Of a DNA stretch of 31,531 bases, positions 9,175 to 19,256 are shown piece by piece. Position numbers and translations under genes: made by a program. The DNA is from Chara braunii (taxonomy: Eukaryota; Streptophyta; Charophyceae; Charales; Characeae), in assembly GCA_003427395.1 (NCBI GenBank), contig BFEA01000006.1, forward strand, positions 6,646,019 to 6,677,549, read 5' to 3'. Under the pieces are notes generated by a model that was not told where the DNA came from, did no database searches, and saw only the letters and a program-made list of their open reading frames with translations. Every line of letters starts with the position of its first letter. Position 1 is the stretch's first letter.

Positions 9175-10511
9175 TGAGTCTTTGCGTAGTTTATTTTGAG
9201 GGGAATGCCATGATGTAACTGGCCATTTTGGCTATAAAAAGACATCAGCTAACCTAGTGCAAAGATTTTGGTGGCCTACTATGATGAAAGATGCAAAAAG
9301 ATACGTTGAGACCTGCCAGGTTTGCCAACGGGACAAACCTAGGACTCAGGCTCCACTAGGGCTAATCAAACCCTTGCCGATTTATGAAGGCCCAAGTCAG
9401 AGTGTGTCCATGGACTTCATGGATACTCTTGTGACCAGCAGGACTGGCAAGAGACACATCTTCGGTATAGTGGACCGCTTTTCTAAATATGCAAGACTTA
9501 TCGCTATGCCGGAGACTGCTAAGACTGACTATACATCAAACTGTTTTTGGATAACTGGGTCCGTGATTTTGTACTCCCTACATCTATAGTAAGTGATAGG
9601 ATGTAAGATTTACCAGCGGACTATGGCAGTCAACAGCTGAGCAGATGGGCACCAAGCTACAAACGACGTCAGGGAACCACCCTGAGTCAAATGGCTAGGC
9701 AGAACAGATGAACGGAGTAGTACAGCACCTGCTTCGGCATTATATTAAGCCAAGTCAGGATGACTGGGACGAGAAGTTACCTCTCGTCACCAGCCTCTAC
9801 AACAATGCTGTGCCCAATACTACTGGTATGACTCCCAACCAACTGCACCTTGGTTGGAAGCCCAAAACTGCACTTGACATTCTGCTACCAGAAAAAAGAC
9901 AGCCCACTGCAGCACCTGGCAGCATAGCTGTCAAGTACAAGCAGATGCTGCAGCAGGCCGTTGAACATATTAGAAAGTCTCAGGATGCTATGATCACATC
10001 TGAGAATAAGCATAGACGACCCTCTAACTTTCAGGTAGGTGATAGAGTCTGGGTCAAATCATCTGAACTAGGTCAGGAGTTGGGCATATCTCGCAAACAG
10101 ATGCCACAATACGGTCCTTGGGAGGTTCTAGATATAGTGGGGGATCAGATAGACGGACCTTCCTATGTGATTCACATCCCACCTCACTTACGCACACACC
10201 CAGTTTTTCACGCCTCAAAATTGGCACCTTCCGCAGAAACTGAACAGTTTCCCTCCAGACGGTCGATGCTGCCCCCAACCATGGATGAATTTGACATCGA
10301 CGAAATTGTGGAGCATCGAGTCATGCCAATGCCTAAACCGCCGGGCAGAGGCCGCCCTCCTAAGCCAAGAATGCAATACCGTGTCAGATTCAGACATCAT
10401 CTGGATCGCAGCGAAGATCGGTGGTTCACCAGAGAAGAACTCATGCGAACAGCACCTCAAGTTATTGCAGGCTATGAAAGAGAACTCAAGGGAAAGATGC
10501 CTGCAAATTAG
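9175..10511 (+). pseudogene. Integrase with C-terminal tail, element 1
   Basis: Order: zinc-binding part (GHFGYKK..., CQVCQRDK at about 9315), catalytic core with SMDFMDTL, a frameshift that destroys the SDRD.RF segment near 9600 (second catalytic Asp), then NHPESNG, a TAG (about 9691-9693, probably a CAG codon), AEQMNGVVQ, and a long intact frame at 9708-10511. That last frame contains VGDRVWVKSSEL, YVIHIPPHLRTHPVFHASKL, FPSRRSML and a chromodomain-like end YRVRFRHHLDRSEDRWFTRE. The C-terminal tail helps target insertion in chromoviruses. Core catalysis is broken. Confidence 0.9.
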
Positions 10512-10884
10512 AAGACTTCTTAGAGGACTAAGAAAAGGAGGGAATGCGAGGATCTGGGTCCTCGACAGGCCTAAGGGGCCTTTGCTGCAGATGTGCCTGC
10601 CCTAAGTGAAGGCGGGCCTAACAAATCACGAGAGGCTGTCAACTGTCAATTTCATATTTGGGGTCCAGGCAGTTTCAACGCGCCAGTTGGTTGAGGGAAA
10701 CACTGGCCGAGCAGCAAGACATTCCACGACCTTCCAGGCCTTTCCAAAAATGCAGGCCCTGGGCGAGAATCGCAGCCTCATACACAGGCAGTTGGGAGGC
10801 CCAGCAGCAGCATCGGAGGCACAGCCTCCTGGGGCCTACCGGAAGCTTCTGGGCAGAGGCCCAGGCCAGCCAGGCCGCCGAGAG

Positions 10885-10922
10885 AGGCAGGCTCTTTCCT
10901 TATAGGAAAGAGCTCGCTGCCT
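10885..10922 (+). promoter_or_regulatory. TATA-like box inside an inverted repeat, LTR A1
   Basis: GCTCTTTCCT (10891-10900) and AGGAAAGAGC (10904-10913) are exact inverse arms around TAT. Outer arms AGGCAG (10885-10890) and CTGCCT (10917-10922) also pair. The TATA-like core TTATAGG sits at the centre. Three other LTR blocks here have the same arrangement with different arm sequence. Confidence 0.6.
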
Positions 10923-11042
10923 GGCCAGGAGGGAGCATTTTGCATGCTGGTGGCAGCGCTGCTGGAGCGGACGCTCGTGGACTGCTGCTGGCGCGAAGAG
11001 GCAAGGTGCTAGCGCGTGGGGTCGTGCAGGAAGCAGGGCGCT

Positions 11043-11400
11043 GCTGAGGGCAGCGCCATAGCCCGACCTCCATAGCTGGATGGGCTTGGACTACAGTGAG
11101 GCCGCAGGGGGGGTCTTCGGGTGTATAGAGGGAAGACGTGGGTGTAAAGAGGGAGAGAGAGAAGGATGATGATGATGATGATGTGAGGGCACATACCTGG
11201 TACTGTCTCTTATACACATCTAGATGTGTATAAGAGACAGGCTGAGGGCAGCGCCATAGCCCGACCTCCATAGCTGGATGGGCTTGGACTACAGTGAGGC
11301 CGCAGGGGGGGTCTTCGGGTGTATAGAGGGAAGACGTGGGTGTAAAGAGGGAGAGAGAGAAGGATGATGATGATGATGATGTGAGGGCACATACCTGGTA
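11043..11400. other. Exact 160-bp duplication around an adapter (artefact)
   Basis: 11043-11202 and 11241-11400 are identical over 160 bases, including the six-unit GAT run, and are separated only by the 38-bp adapter. That is what a read around a small circularised 160-bp fragment would give. The true locus most likely has one copy, with TGGTA at 11202 continuing directly to TTGGCGATAG at 11401. Confidence 0.93.
11203..11240. other. Nextera mate-pair junction adapter (sequencing contaminant)
   Basis: The sequence is the 19-bp Tn5 mosaic end CTGTCTCTTATACACATCT (11203-11221) followed at once by its reverse complement (11222-11240). This is the synthetic junction adapter used in Nextera mate-pair libraries. 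The antisense frame through it encodes SYTHLDVYKRQ, a familiar contaminant peptide. It is not a natural transposon. Confidence 0.98.
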
Positions 11401-11800
11401 TTGGCGATAGTCTGCATTGGGCGACATCTTCAAGTACTTCTTGGGCTGCTGACGTCAACAGTTGCATTGTCAATTAGTAGGCAGATTGTAGCTGTGTAGG
11501 AAGTAGGCTGGGCGTCGAGCGCCAAGTAGGGAGACGGTCCTGAACTCATGTTGGTGGTGGTGAGAGCAAGGTCTCATTGATATTGGTTTTCAGTGTTACG
11601 ATTCTCCATTGGTGTCATATTGGTGCAATGCCGCTTTCAGGAAACTGTGATACTTTTTGGCTTTCAATGTGATTGTGCATTCTGGTTATTGTCATCTCGC
11701 TTCTGCTCATTTTCCTTGCACGGGAATGGAAAGTGCAGTTGTGTTACCTTCCTGCGTTTCCTTCCCACCCACCCCTTTGTCTGCATTCTCGGTTTGGTAA

Positions 11801-11970
11801 GTGCCACGTCAGCAGCAGTGCCACGTCAGCAGTGCCACGACAGCAGTGCCATGTCAGCAGTGCCCCGACAACAGTGCCACATCAGCATTGCTACGTCAGC
11901 AGTGCCAGGTCAGTAGTGCCACGACAACAGTGCGACGACAACAGCCGTACCAACGTCAGCAGTGCCCCAC
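11801..11970 (+). repeat. 14-bp minisatellite GTGCCACGTCAGCA, about 11 copies
   Basis: Units read GTGCCACGTCAGCA with variants such as CCACGAC, CCATGTC and CCCCGAC. It lies between LTR A1 and the gag start of element 2, so it is probably untranslated leader. Because 14 is not a multiple of three, all frames through it shift, and the Gln/Cys/Ser-rich frames there are not real protein. Several units contain TGCCACGTCA, the inverse of TGACGTGGCA, an ACGT-core bZIP-type site. Confidence 0.85.
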
Positions 11971-11975
11971 CACCA

Positions 11976-13541
11976 TGACGGTTTCAGCTTTGGGCATGCC
12001 AGGCCAACTGGCCAACGAGTCCATTGCCGAGTGGTTCCAAGCTCAGCTCACACTGATCAAGGTTGAGGAACAACGCCGGGTGGCAGCCAAGGCAGCAGCT
12101 GAAAAGCAGCGGCTTCAGGCCGCAGCTGACGCAGATGCCCACGTCCGCCTCAAGGAGGCCCAGGATCTGCTGCAGCGGCATGAAGCCGCCAGCATCAACA
12201 GACTCAAGTTCTGACATTTTGAACCATTTGAGGACCATGACGACGCGGCACCGGAAGAGCAGCACAAGGAGTTCCTCTCCAACTCGTGACCCGGTTGGTT
12301 TACACTTTTAACCACCTGCAGTCCGAGCTGGTGAATCTCCGAGGGGCAGTGCGGAACCATAAGGATTTGCACGAGGATGCTACACGGGCACTCCATTCCC
12401 GTGTACACAACTTGGAGCAAGCAGCACCAGGACCAGATGCTAGTGAACCCAGCAATGCAGCCTTAACCCGCCAGTTGGAGCAAAGAGTTGACCATTTAGT
12501 CGCAATGCTTGGCGACATCAGCACCTTCGCCGCACCAGCCACCATCAGCGAGCAGCTCGACACCTTGAGACTGAGGTTCCGCAACTTCAGCAGGCGCCCG
12601 ACAATGATGGCAGCACCAGTGCATCGCGGCCGTACAAGATGCCGACGTTCCGGATCGAGAAGTTTGATGACTACACACATCAGGACCCAGTCATCTGGTG
12701 GCAAGGCTTTACAGCGGAGACTGGGATTCATGAGGTCCCCAATCACTTGTACATCTCGATGTTGTTCCTCAACGCCAAGGGCGGATGCCAGATCTGGCTC
12801 AGCCACATGGCAACCATCCACGACGTCCAGGTCTCCGATCTGCACAAGAAGATCTCCTGGAACGAGATGGCAAGGGAATGGAAGAAGCGGTTCATTGTCG
12901 ATGATGCCCAAGCGCTCGCAAGTAGCCGCCTCTTCAGCATGACTCAAGGCAACACACCAACACGCGACTGGCTCACGGAATGGCAAAAGATCGTGGCAAC
13001 ACCCGATCTTGACTTGCCATTTTCGCATCTGCGTCGGGAGTTTTACAACCGGTCTTGTGCTGCCTTGAGCCACGCACTTGGTGATTGAGAATAGTACACG
13101 ACCTTCGCCGAAATCATCGACAAGGCGCGTGAGATCATCAAGACCAACCAGGCTGCTGCACACGAGAAGTCAGCGTGGCAGCTGGCCCATCTGGAGAAAG
13201 GAAAATTTGGTCCTCATCCGCAGCAAGTCGCCGCAGTCCAACCGGACAACATTGTGGAAGACCCGGGAGCCACCCCAACATCACGTGAGGGAGATCAGGT
13301 GGCCGCTGTCCAGCTGCGAAGCAACAACAACTCTCGTGGAAAAGGGAAGGCGAAAACCGCATCGCCAGCCGGAAATGGACAGCCAGTACCATGGGTCAAG
13401 TTCAACTTGACCGAGGCCGAATACAAGTACCGCAGCCGATACAGCTGCTGCTATTGGTGCAACAGCACCAAGCACAAGACCTCCCAATGCCAGAATCAAG
13501 GCAAGGAGGACGTTCAACCTCGAATCAGCGTGGGAAACTGA
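11976..13541 (+). pseudogene. gag, element 2
   Basis: A start at ATGACGGTTTCAGC (11976) fits MTVSALGMPGQLANESIAEW, followed by an Ala/Lys/Gln-rich helix (EEQRRVAAKAAAEKQ). Two frameshifts (about 12210 and 12600) lead to a capsid-like part at 12639-13088 with FDDYTHQDPVIWWQGF, MLFLNAKGGCQIWL and DWLTEWQKIV. TGA and TAG at 13086-13094 interrupt it. The frame goes on to a CCHC knuckle, CYWCNSTKHKTSQC, near 13450-13490, which binds element RNA in packaging. Ends at 13541. Confidence 0.85.
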
Positions 13542-13555
13542 GCCGCACGGGAGGT

Positions 13556-14676
13556 GAGGCGACTCCACCTCTCACTCCGCCAGATTCAGCCGCCTTGCTA
13601 GCGGCCTCCTACACATCTGGGGAGAATGCGGATGTGGCGAGTCCTCGGTTCACTTACGACGATTACGCTGTCCACTTAGTCCCACTGCTGGACCAGCCAC
13701 TCCATGTGCAACAATCCACCGCATGCACGGTTTCACCACCATCGGCAACCGATTCGGCAGCTTCGCCGCCAGCTTTCGCTGGGGATTCCACGTCATGGTC
13801 AAGACTTGAGAGACTCGACCCGTTGACGTTCGCAGACTTCCAATAGATGCCCCTTCGGCCGACCGGTCGATTGCTGAAACCGCATTGCAACGTGCTCATG
13901 GCACAATTGCGGGATTACTTGCACACTGCAGTACCAGCTCCGTTGATGGACGTCAGAGTAGAGGTTGTTGACCTTCACGATTACGTTGCGAAGATCGACC
14001 GCGAGTTCAAGACACAACGGTACGACAACAATGACGCGCCATTGCTGTACATACACATTCAGATCGGAGAGGCGACCTGAAACGCTTTGATCGATTGCGG
14101 AGCTACTCGCAACTATATGTGCCAAGACTTTATGGTATGCGCTGGCCTTGGGCCACACGTTCGGAGGAAGCCGCAGCCCACACAAGTCACGTTGGCCGAC
14201 GATCACACACAAAAGGTTAATCGACCGGTGCATTGATTCCGTCCCTGTGTACTTCGCCCCGCATGCAAGCGAGGTCGTGTCCTTCGACATTTTGGACACC
14301 CAATTCGACATGATTTGGGGCATGTCATGGCTGCGAAGCGAGGATCACCTGGTGAACTTCTACCGCCGCACCGTTCACGTTCGTGATCGGACCGGAGTAC
14401 TAGTCCCATGCACGGTGCCTCCACCTTACCATTCGATCAGCTGTCACGTGGTATCCGCCGCAAGCATTCGAGCTTCCAGGGATGACATCGAGGAGATGGG
14501 TGTGTGTTTTCTCCACGCCCTCCCTCCCCATGACATCCCATCGACGGACCCACGCATCACCGAGCTTCTCGATGCCTACGGCGACATGTTCGAAGCCCCG
14601 TACGGAGTAGTACCGGATCATCCTCGAGATCATCCTCAAGGTCGGGGCCGTACCTCCACGTGGTTGCATCTACCGC
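13556..14676 (+). pseudogene. Protease region, element 2
   Basis: A Pro/Ser/Thr-rich linker (13556-13846) is followed by a TAG, then a frame to a TGA at 14078. Directly after it comes ALIDCGATRNYM, the aspartic-protease active-site motif (usually DSG or DTG, here DCG). A frameshift near 14232 moves to a frame with VPVYFAPHASEVVSFDILDT and DMIWGMSWLRSEDHLVNFY, the typical flap/third-strand region. RITELLDAYGDMFEAPYGV is the linker before RT. The enzyme would cut the Gag-Pol polyprotein; here three frame breaks kill it. The DCG may be normal in this subfamily or a mutation. Confidence 0.85.
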
Positions 14677-15478
14677 ATGAGTGAGGAAGAGTTAAGTGTG
14701 CTACGGGCACAATTTGATGACCTTCTTGAGAAAGGCTGGATTTGGCCTAGCTCTTCGCCATACGATGCTCCTGTTCTCTTCGTCTGGAAGAAGAACAAGG
14801 ACTTGCGGTTGTGCATCGATTATCGCAAGCTCAACGCACAAACCATCAAGAACGTTGGCCCTCTTCTGCGCATCGACGACCTTCTTGAACGGCTGGGCAG
14901 CGCTAAGTTCTTCTCAACGCTTGACCTCAAAGCGGGATATCACCAACTCGAGATCCAACAGGAGGACCTCTACAAGACCGCATTTAAGACGTGATATGGG
15001 CATTTCGAATGGCTGGTTATGCCTTTTGGCCTTACGAATGGTCCGGCCACGTTCCAAGCGACTATGACAACGGAGTTCCGACACATCCTGGATAAATTTG
15101 TACTACCTCGACGATATCTTGGTGTACAGTCGGAGTTTGGACGAGCATCTAGAGCACCTGCGCACCGTTTTGGAGCGGCTACGACAAGCCAAGTACAAAG
15201 CCAATCACGACAAATGTGAATTCGTGCGGCAGGAGCTCGAATACTTGGGCCATTATGTGACGCCGCAAGGCATCCATCTCTTCGCGGACAAGATCGAGGC
15301 CATCCGCGTATGGCCCAAGCCGACCAACACCACAGACGTTCGCTCATTCATGGGGTTGGCATGCTACTGTCAACGCTTCATCACTGGGTACTCAAGAATT
15401 GTCGCACCATTGACGAGATTACAATCGCCAAAGGTGCCATTCGTATTCTAGATTGAAGCACGCCGGTCATTCCAAGCA
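14677..15478 (+). pseudogene. Reverse transcriptase, element 2
   Basis: MSEEELSVLRAQFDDLLEKG begins the domain, then SSSPYDAPVLFVWKKN, LRLCIDYRKLNAQTIKN, STLDLKAGYHQLEIQQEDLY and FKT-stop-YGHFEW (TGA at 14992 in place of the invariant Arg). [15 protein letters not shown] follows. A two-base loss at about 15103 precedes [11 protein letters not shown], so the catalytic YLDD is intact in sequence but out of frame. LEYLGHYVT and SFMGLACYC close the thumb region. A TAG at 15449 replaces the expected Trp of FVFW. Confidence 0.9.
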
Positions 15479-15895
15479 CTCAAGATGACCATGCTCATGG
15501 CACCCGTCCTTAGAATCTACGACCCCACCTTGCCAACGAGAGTGACGACTGACGCTTCCGACTATGGCATTGGGGCAGTCTTGGAACAACACGACGACGA
15601 TGATTGGCACCCCGTGGAGTACTTCAGCCACAAGGTGCCTCCCATCAACTCACTTGATGATGCAAGGAAGAAGGAGCTGCTCGCGTTCGTGATGACTCTC
15701 AAGCGATGGCGGCACTTCCTCCTTGGGAGTCGTAGGTTCACATGGGTCACGGCTAACAACCCATTGACCTACTACAAGACGCAAGATACGGTGAGCAGCA
15801 CTATCGGACGATGGATGTACTTCATCGACCAATTTGACTTCACACCGAAACATCTTCTCGGCCTCTCCAATTGCGCAGCAGATGCTCTCTCGTGA
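15479..15895 (+). pseudogene. RNase H, element 2
   Basis: RVTTDASDYGIGAVLEQ marks the RNase H start; ARKKELLAFVMTLKRWRHFL and FTWVTANNPLTYY follow, then CAADALS and a TGA where DALSRR would continue. RNase H removes the RNA template and leaves the polypurine primer. In FTWVTANNPLTYY the usual catalytic Asp of a TDHxxL-like motif is Ala-Asn, which would weaken or abolish activity even without the stop. Confidence 0.85.
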
Positions 15896-17491
15896 AGACC
15901 CGATCTTTGCGCTATGACACATCATGCCTTTGCATTCAACGAGGAACTCCAGCGGCATTTCATTCAGGGCTACCAGTCTGAACTGGATTTCGCCACACTC
16001 TATGCACAACTATCTTCAGATCACCCGCCGGCCAGCCATTATCGCATCGTCGATGGGTACTTGCTTCTCCACTCGCGAGGCATGGACATATTGTGTGTCC
16101 CACAAGACCGTCGTTTTCAGACTCGCCTTCTCGGCGAGTACCACGACTCACGACTTGCCGGCCATTTCAGAGTCAATCGGACCATTGCACGACTTCGACA
16201 ACGATTCCGGTGGCCCGACGTCATCACCGACGTCACTCAGTATTGCGACTCTTGCGAAGTTTGCCGACGCAGCAAGCTCCGCAACCGCAATCCCTACGGC
16301 GAGTTGCGCCCGTTGCCTATCCTGCGGGAACCCGGCCTCTCCATTGCTATGGACGTCACTGACCCGTTTCCCCGTGACCGCCTCGGACACAACGACATCC
16401 TCACGGTCGTTGACCGATTGAGTAAAGACGCGTGATTTCTCCCTTGCAAGTACTACGCCAGGACTCCCGAGCGTGCGCGCCTCCTGCACACCGGCTGGAT
16501 TTGTAGCCACGACGTACCGGAAGACATCGTTAGCGACCGAGACACTCGATTCATGTCAGTATTTTGGACTTCTCTCATGCAGGAATCCGGCACCGAAATG
16601 AAACCGAGTTCGGCTCGGCATCCACAAACGGACGGGCAAACGGAGCGGGCACATCAAACCGCCAAAATGATGCTTTGTACGCTCATCCGTCTGGACCAGG
16701 ACGATTGGGTTGACCGCCTCCCCGACATCGAGTTTGCCTACAACACTTTGTTGCATCCGGCGATCGGCGTGACTCCATTCGAGTTGCACCACGGTGGCCG
16801 GAAAGGTCGTATCTTTGCTGATCTCCTCCTCCCATGGCTGCCGACATTGACGCCCCTTGCTCTCCTACCTCTGTTCGGAAGTACCGAGACTTGCTGGCTC
16901 AAGCCTGCATAAATATGCAAAAGGCTCAAGTCCGCATGCAGCAGCAAGCCAATCGGCGTCGCGTACCATGTCCTATTCGCGCCAGTGACCTGGTTTGGGT
17001 CTCTGCGGAAGAATTGGCGCTCGAATAAGACATCTCACGCAAGTTACTCCTCAAGTGGTTTGGACCTTGGACCGTAACATCAGCGGTGGGCGATGAGCCC
17101 AATGGACCCTCATTTGTGATCAACATTCCGCCGCATCTAACGGGCCACCCGATTTTCCACTCCTCCAAGCTGGCAACATATACGCCGGCTAAGAGCGACG
17201 ATTTCCCGGGCTGACGATCGCAAGACCCTCCGTCTATGGATGGTCATCAAGAAGTCGACCACGTCATCACGGATCGCAAATACGGCAACAAGCCTCGACA
17301 GTACAAAGTTACCTTCAAAGCATGCGATCCTGATGACACTCGATGAGTTTCACGAGCAGAGTTGCAAGCATCGGCACCGCTGATCTACACTCACTACGAA
17401 CGACAAAGACTAGCTAAGGAAGCTTCACGACCTGCCCCTCCCACCCGGACTTTGGTCCCTCCCTCTGACAGGCAGCTTCGCCCTGGCAGGT
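15896..17491 (+). pseudogene. Integrase with C-terminal tail, element 2
   Basis: Zinc part: EYHDSRLAGHFRVNRTIARL then CDSCEVCRRSK (H-H-C-C). Core: LSIAMDVTDPF (first Asp), TVVDRLSKDA-stop-FLPC (TGA at 16433), DIVSDRDTRF (second Asp), ARHPQTDGQTERAHQ (Glu). All three catalytic acids are thus visible. A frameshift at about 16840-16910 leads to RDLLAQACINMQKAQ, SDLVWVSAEELALE, TAA at 17026, FVINIPPHLTGHPIFHSSKL, TGA at 17212, and a chromodomain-like end QYKVTFKACDPDDTR with TGA at 17343. The pol frame ends near 17491. Confidence 0.88.
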
Positions 17492-17782
17492 AAGCTCGGT
17501 CTTTCAAGGAGGGTGGTGCGTGGCATACTGCGCATCCACACGGGCCTGCAGGGCCCAACCAGACGGAAATAAGGGCCCTCCAGGCCCTGTGTCGTTTCAG
17601 CCAAAAAGCCTGAAAAGGAGGGCCATTTTCAGGCCCTCATAAAGTCGACCTGCCCTGAAACTTACGCAGCAGACCACGGTTTAGCACAGGCCATTTTCAG
17701 GCCTGTTTCAAGACAACCTTTGTTTGAACTTCAACGCCAGGGTCTGGCACGATTCGGCATGGGCAAGAGCAGCCACCCAGGC

Positions 17783-17810
17783 CGGACCAGCACTATATAG
17801 TACTGGTCCG
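17783..17810 (+). promoter_or_regulatory. TATA box inside an inverted repeat, LTR B1
   Basis: CGGACCAG (17783-17790) and CTGGTCCG (17803-17810) are exact inverse arms around CACTATATAGTA. The TATATAG core is a good plant-type TATA box, presumably the retrotransposon promoter. Compared with B2, an A-T pair in the arms here is a G-C pair there, so both arms changed together. Confidence 0.7.
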
Positions 17811-17930
17811 CCCTGCAGGCTGCAGGCAGTTCAAGGGCACTTCACGTGCAGTTCAGGACGCAGTCTTCAGGATGCGGCCGCAGCACTCTGCAGGAGCGCT
17901 GCAGTACTAGTAGTAGAGCTAGGAGTAGTC

Positions 17931-18430
17931 TTCAGCGCTGGGCGCTGTTAGGAGCGTAGAGTAGCGTTGGAGAGAGAGAGAGAGTGGCGGAGGCCAGGGA
18001 GACTTACCTGTGGAGCCATAGCTCCAGCTTCGTCTTCGATGTACCTGCAACAAGGCGCCACTTTCACAGGTTGGTACACCAGAGAGAGAGAGAGTGGTGG
18101 AGGCCACCATCTCTCCCTCACCCTCTCGCCATCTCGCTTCTTTCTCCTCTAAGTCCACCATCTCTCCCTCACCCTCTCGCCACCTGACTTCTCAGCGCTG
18201 GGCGCTGTTAGGAGATTAGAGTAGCGTTGGAGAGAGAGAGTGGTGGAGGCCAGGGAGACTTACCTGTGGCGCCATAACTCCAGCTTCATCTTCGATGTAC
18301 CTGCAACAAGGCGCGACCTTCACAGGTTAGTACTTGGTACACCAGACAGAGAGAGAGAGTTTTGTTCTTCTTCCTCCTCTAAGTCCACCATCTCTCCCTC
18401 ACCCTCTCGCCACCTGACTTCTCAGCACCT
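17931..18430. repeat. 260-bp tandem duplication inside LTR B1
   Basis: TTCAGCGCTGGGCGCTGTTA at 17931 recurs (as CTCAGCGCTG...) at 18191. GAGACTTACCTGTGG, the CTCCAGCTTC.TCTTCGATG module, CCTGCAACAAGGCGC, and the final CCCTCTCGCCACCTGACTTC are all repeated in order. Copies differ by small changes and by a GA-tract length difference. Confidence 0.85.
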
Positions 18431-18437
18431 ACAGACT

Positions 18438-18444
18438 AAGAGAG

Positions 18445-18501
<57 letters not shown>

Positions 18502-18534
18502 NCTCACCCTCTCGCCACCTGACTTCTCAGCACC

Positions 18535-18612
<78 letters not shown>
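18438..18612. repeat. (GA)n tracts with an N and a repeated 38-bp segment between them
   Basis: GA runs at about 18440-18501 and 18540-18612. At 18502 there is an N, followed by CTCACCCTCTCGCCACCTGA and the rest of a 38-bp segment that already occurs before the first GA run (about 18397-18434). The length and even the existence of the second tract are doubtful because of the N. Confidence 0.85.
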
Positions 18613-18616
<4 letters not shown>

Positions 18617-18975
18617 CGACTTTTATATTTGACGACATTTGGATTCAGACTCGACATTGGGATCAAGACAATTGGACGAGGGATTATTTGGGACCTGTAC
18701 CGAAGACTTGGTGTTAAAGACATTCCCATCTTCCCCCTCTTCTTCATCTGATCCCCCTCCTCTTCGTCTGTGTATGGCTTGGGACTGGCGCATTCTTCCT
18801 GTGTGAGCGCCAGGCCCCTTCACACCATGGGATGATGATGATGTATGTTTGGTCTGCATTGCGACATTGATTGGTCTGATCATTGGTATTTTAGCCTTCC
18901 GCTGCACTATCCTGTACTATGTGAGAGAGGTCGGTTCTTGTTCTGGTCTGCACCGTTACAGTATGCAACACTATG

Positions 18976-19256
18976 GCTACCATCTGGTAACATCTGGTTA
19001 CTGCAGGTAACACCCGCTAAGACCTGGGAACACCTGGGAACATCTGGTCCATCAGGTACCTTCTGGCAGTTTCTGGTAACACCGGTAACAATCTGATAAC
19101 ATTGGGCAACATCTGCTAACGTCTGTTAACATCTGCTAACCTCTGGTAACATCTGGTAACCTGAGGTAATGCATGGTAACACCTCGTAATGCCTGGTGAC
19201 CGTACGTCTGGTAATGTCTGGGATTATCTGGGAACATCTGATAACATAAGGGAACA
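18976..19256 (+). repeat. Degenerate GGTAACATCT-type repeat (period 10-11 bp)
   Basis: Over about 280 bp the words GGTAACATCTG, CTAACATCTG, GGAACATCTG and GGTAATGCCTG recur at about 10-11 bp spacing. It sits between LTR B1 and the intron in front of the kinase exon. A short similar piece is near 1715-1750. No coding role. Confidence 0.8.

Larger units (their letters stand above)
7740..10511 (+). mobile_element. Ty3/gypsy retrotransposon, element 1 (pol relic)
   Basis: A truncated plus-strand pol running reverse transcriptase, RNase H, integrase, C-terminal tail. No gag or protease was found upstream; the 5' side is cut off at about 7740 next to the unrelated gene copies. At least five frameshifts and two in-frame stops (8493 TGA, about 9691 TAG) break it. 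A purine tract AAGAAAAGGAGGGA at about 10532-10545 follows the final stop, as expected before a 3' LTR. It cannot transpose by itself. Confidence 0.9.
10545..11790 (+). mobile_element. LTR-like block A1
   Basis: It begins after the purine tract that ends element 1, at a TGCGAGG start. It shares with block A2 (20281-21230) a 33-bp segment having one mismatch (10822-10854 versus 20596-20628), an ACATACCTGGT motif, and a downstream TGACGTCA..AG..GCATTG module. A TATA-like TTATAGG lies at 10900-10906. It may be the 3' LTR of element 1, the 5' LTR of element 2, or both. The 3' edge is uncertain and no convincing primer-binding site was found. It contains an adapter artefact at 11203-11240. Confidence 0.65.
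11976..17491 (+). mobile_element. Ty3/gypsy retrotransposon, element 2 (gag-PR-RT-RH-IN)
   Basis: All gypsy domains are present in order on the plus strand: gag with CCHC knuckle, protease, RT, RNase H, integrase with C-terminal tail. Roughly eleven in-frame stops (seven TGA, three TAG, one TAA) and several frameshifts inactivate it. Every stop can be read as a C-to-T or G-to-A change of Arg, Gln or Trp codons. A purine tract (CAAGGAGGG, near 17506-17513) precedes LTR B1. Its own matching 5' LTR is not evident, since block A1 differs strongly from B1. Confidence 0.92.
17517..18970 (+). mobile_element. LTR-like block B1 (3' LTR of element 2)
   Basis: It begins with TGCGTGGCAT just after the purine tract of element 2. 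The first about 450 bp are clearly homologous to block B2 (22551-23161): the AGGCCCTGTGTCGTTTCAG modules, TTCAACGCCAGGGTCTGGCA, the TATA region, and CTTCAGCGCTGGGCGCT. Internally it carries a 260-bp tandem duplication and two GA tracts. It shares GATGATGATGATGT and GTCTGCATTG motifs with A1, suggesting a distant common origin. The 3' edge is approximate. Confidence 0.75.

Noticed and set aside
11203-11240. Natural Tn5/IS50 or MITE insertion
   Set aside because: Two bare 19-bp mosaic ends back to back with no element body and no 9-bp target duplication match the synthetic adapter.
10900-11473. Long minus-strand open frames rich in Ser, Leu and Thr
   Set aside because: They run through the adapter and the artificial duplication; the SYTHLDVYKRQ and LLYTSRCV parts are adapter-encoded.
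11801-12214. Gln/Cys/Ser-rich N-terminal extension of element 2 gag
   Set aside because: It is the 14-bp minisatellite, whose unit length shifts frames; the ATG at 11976 fits better.
18240-18747. Frames encoding RERERE or SLSLSL
   Set aside because: Translation of GA/CT microsatellites, with an N inside.
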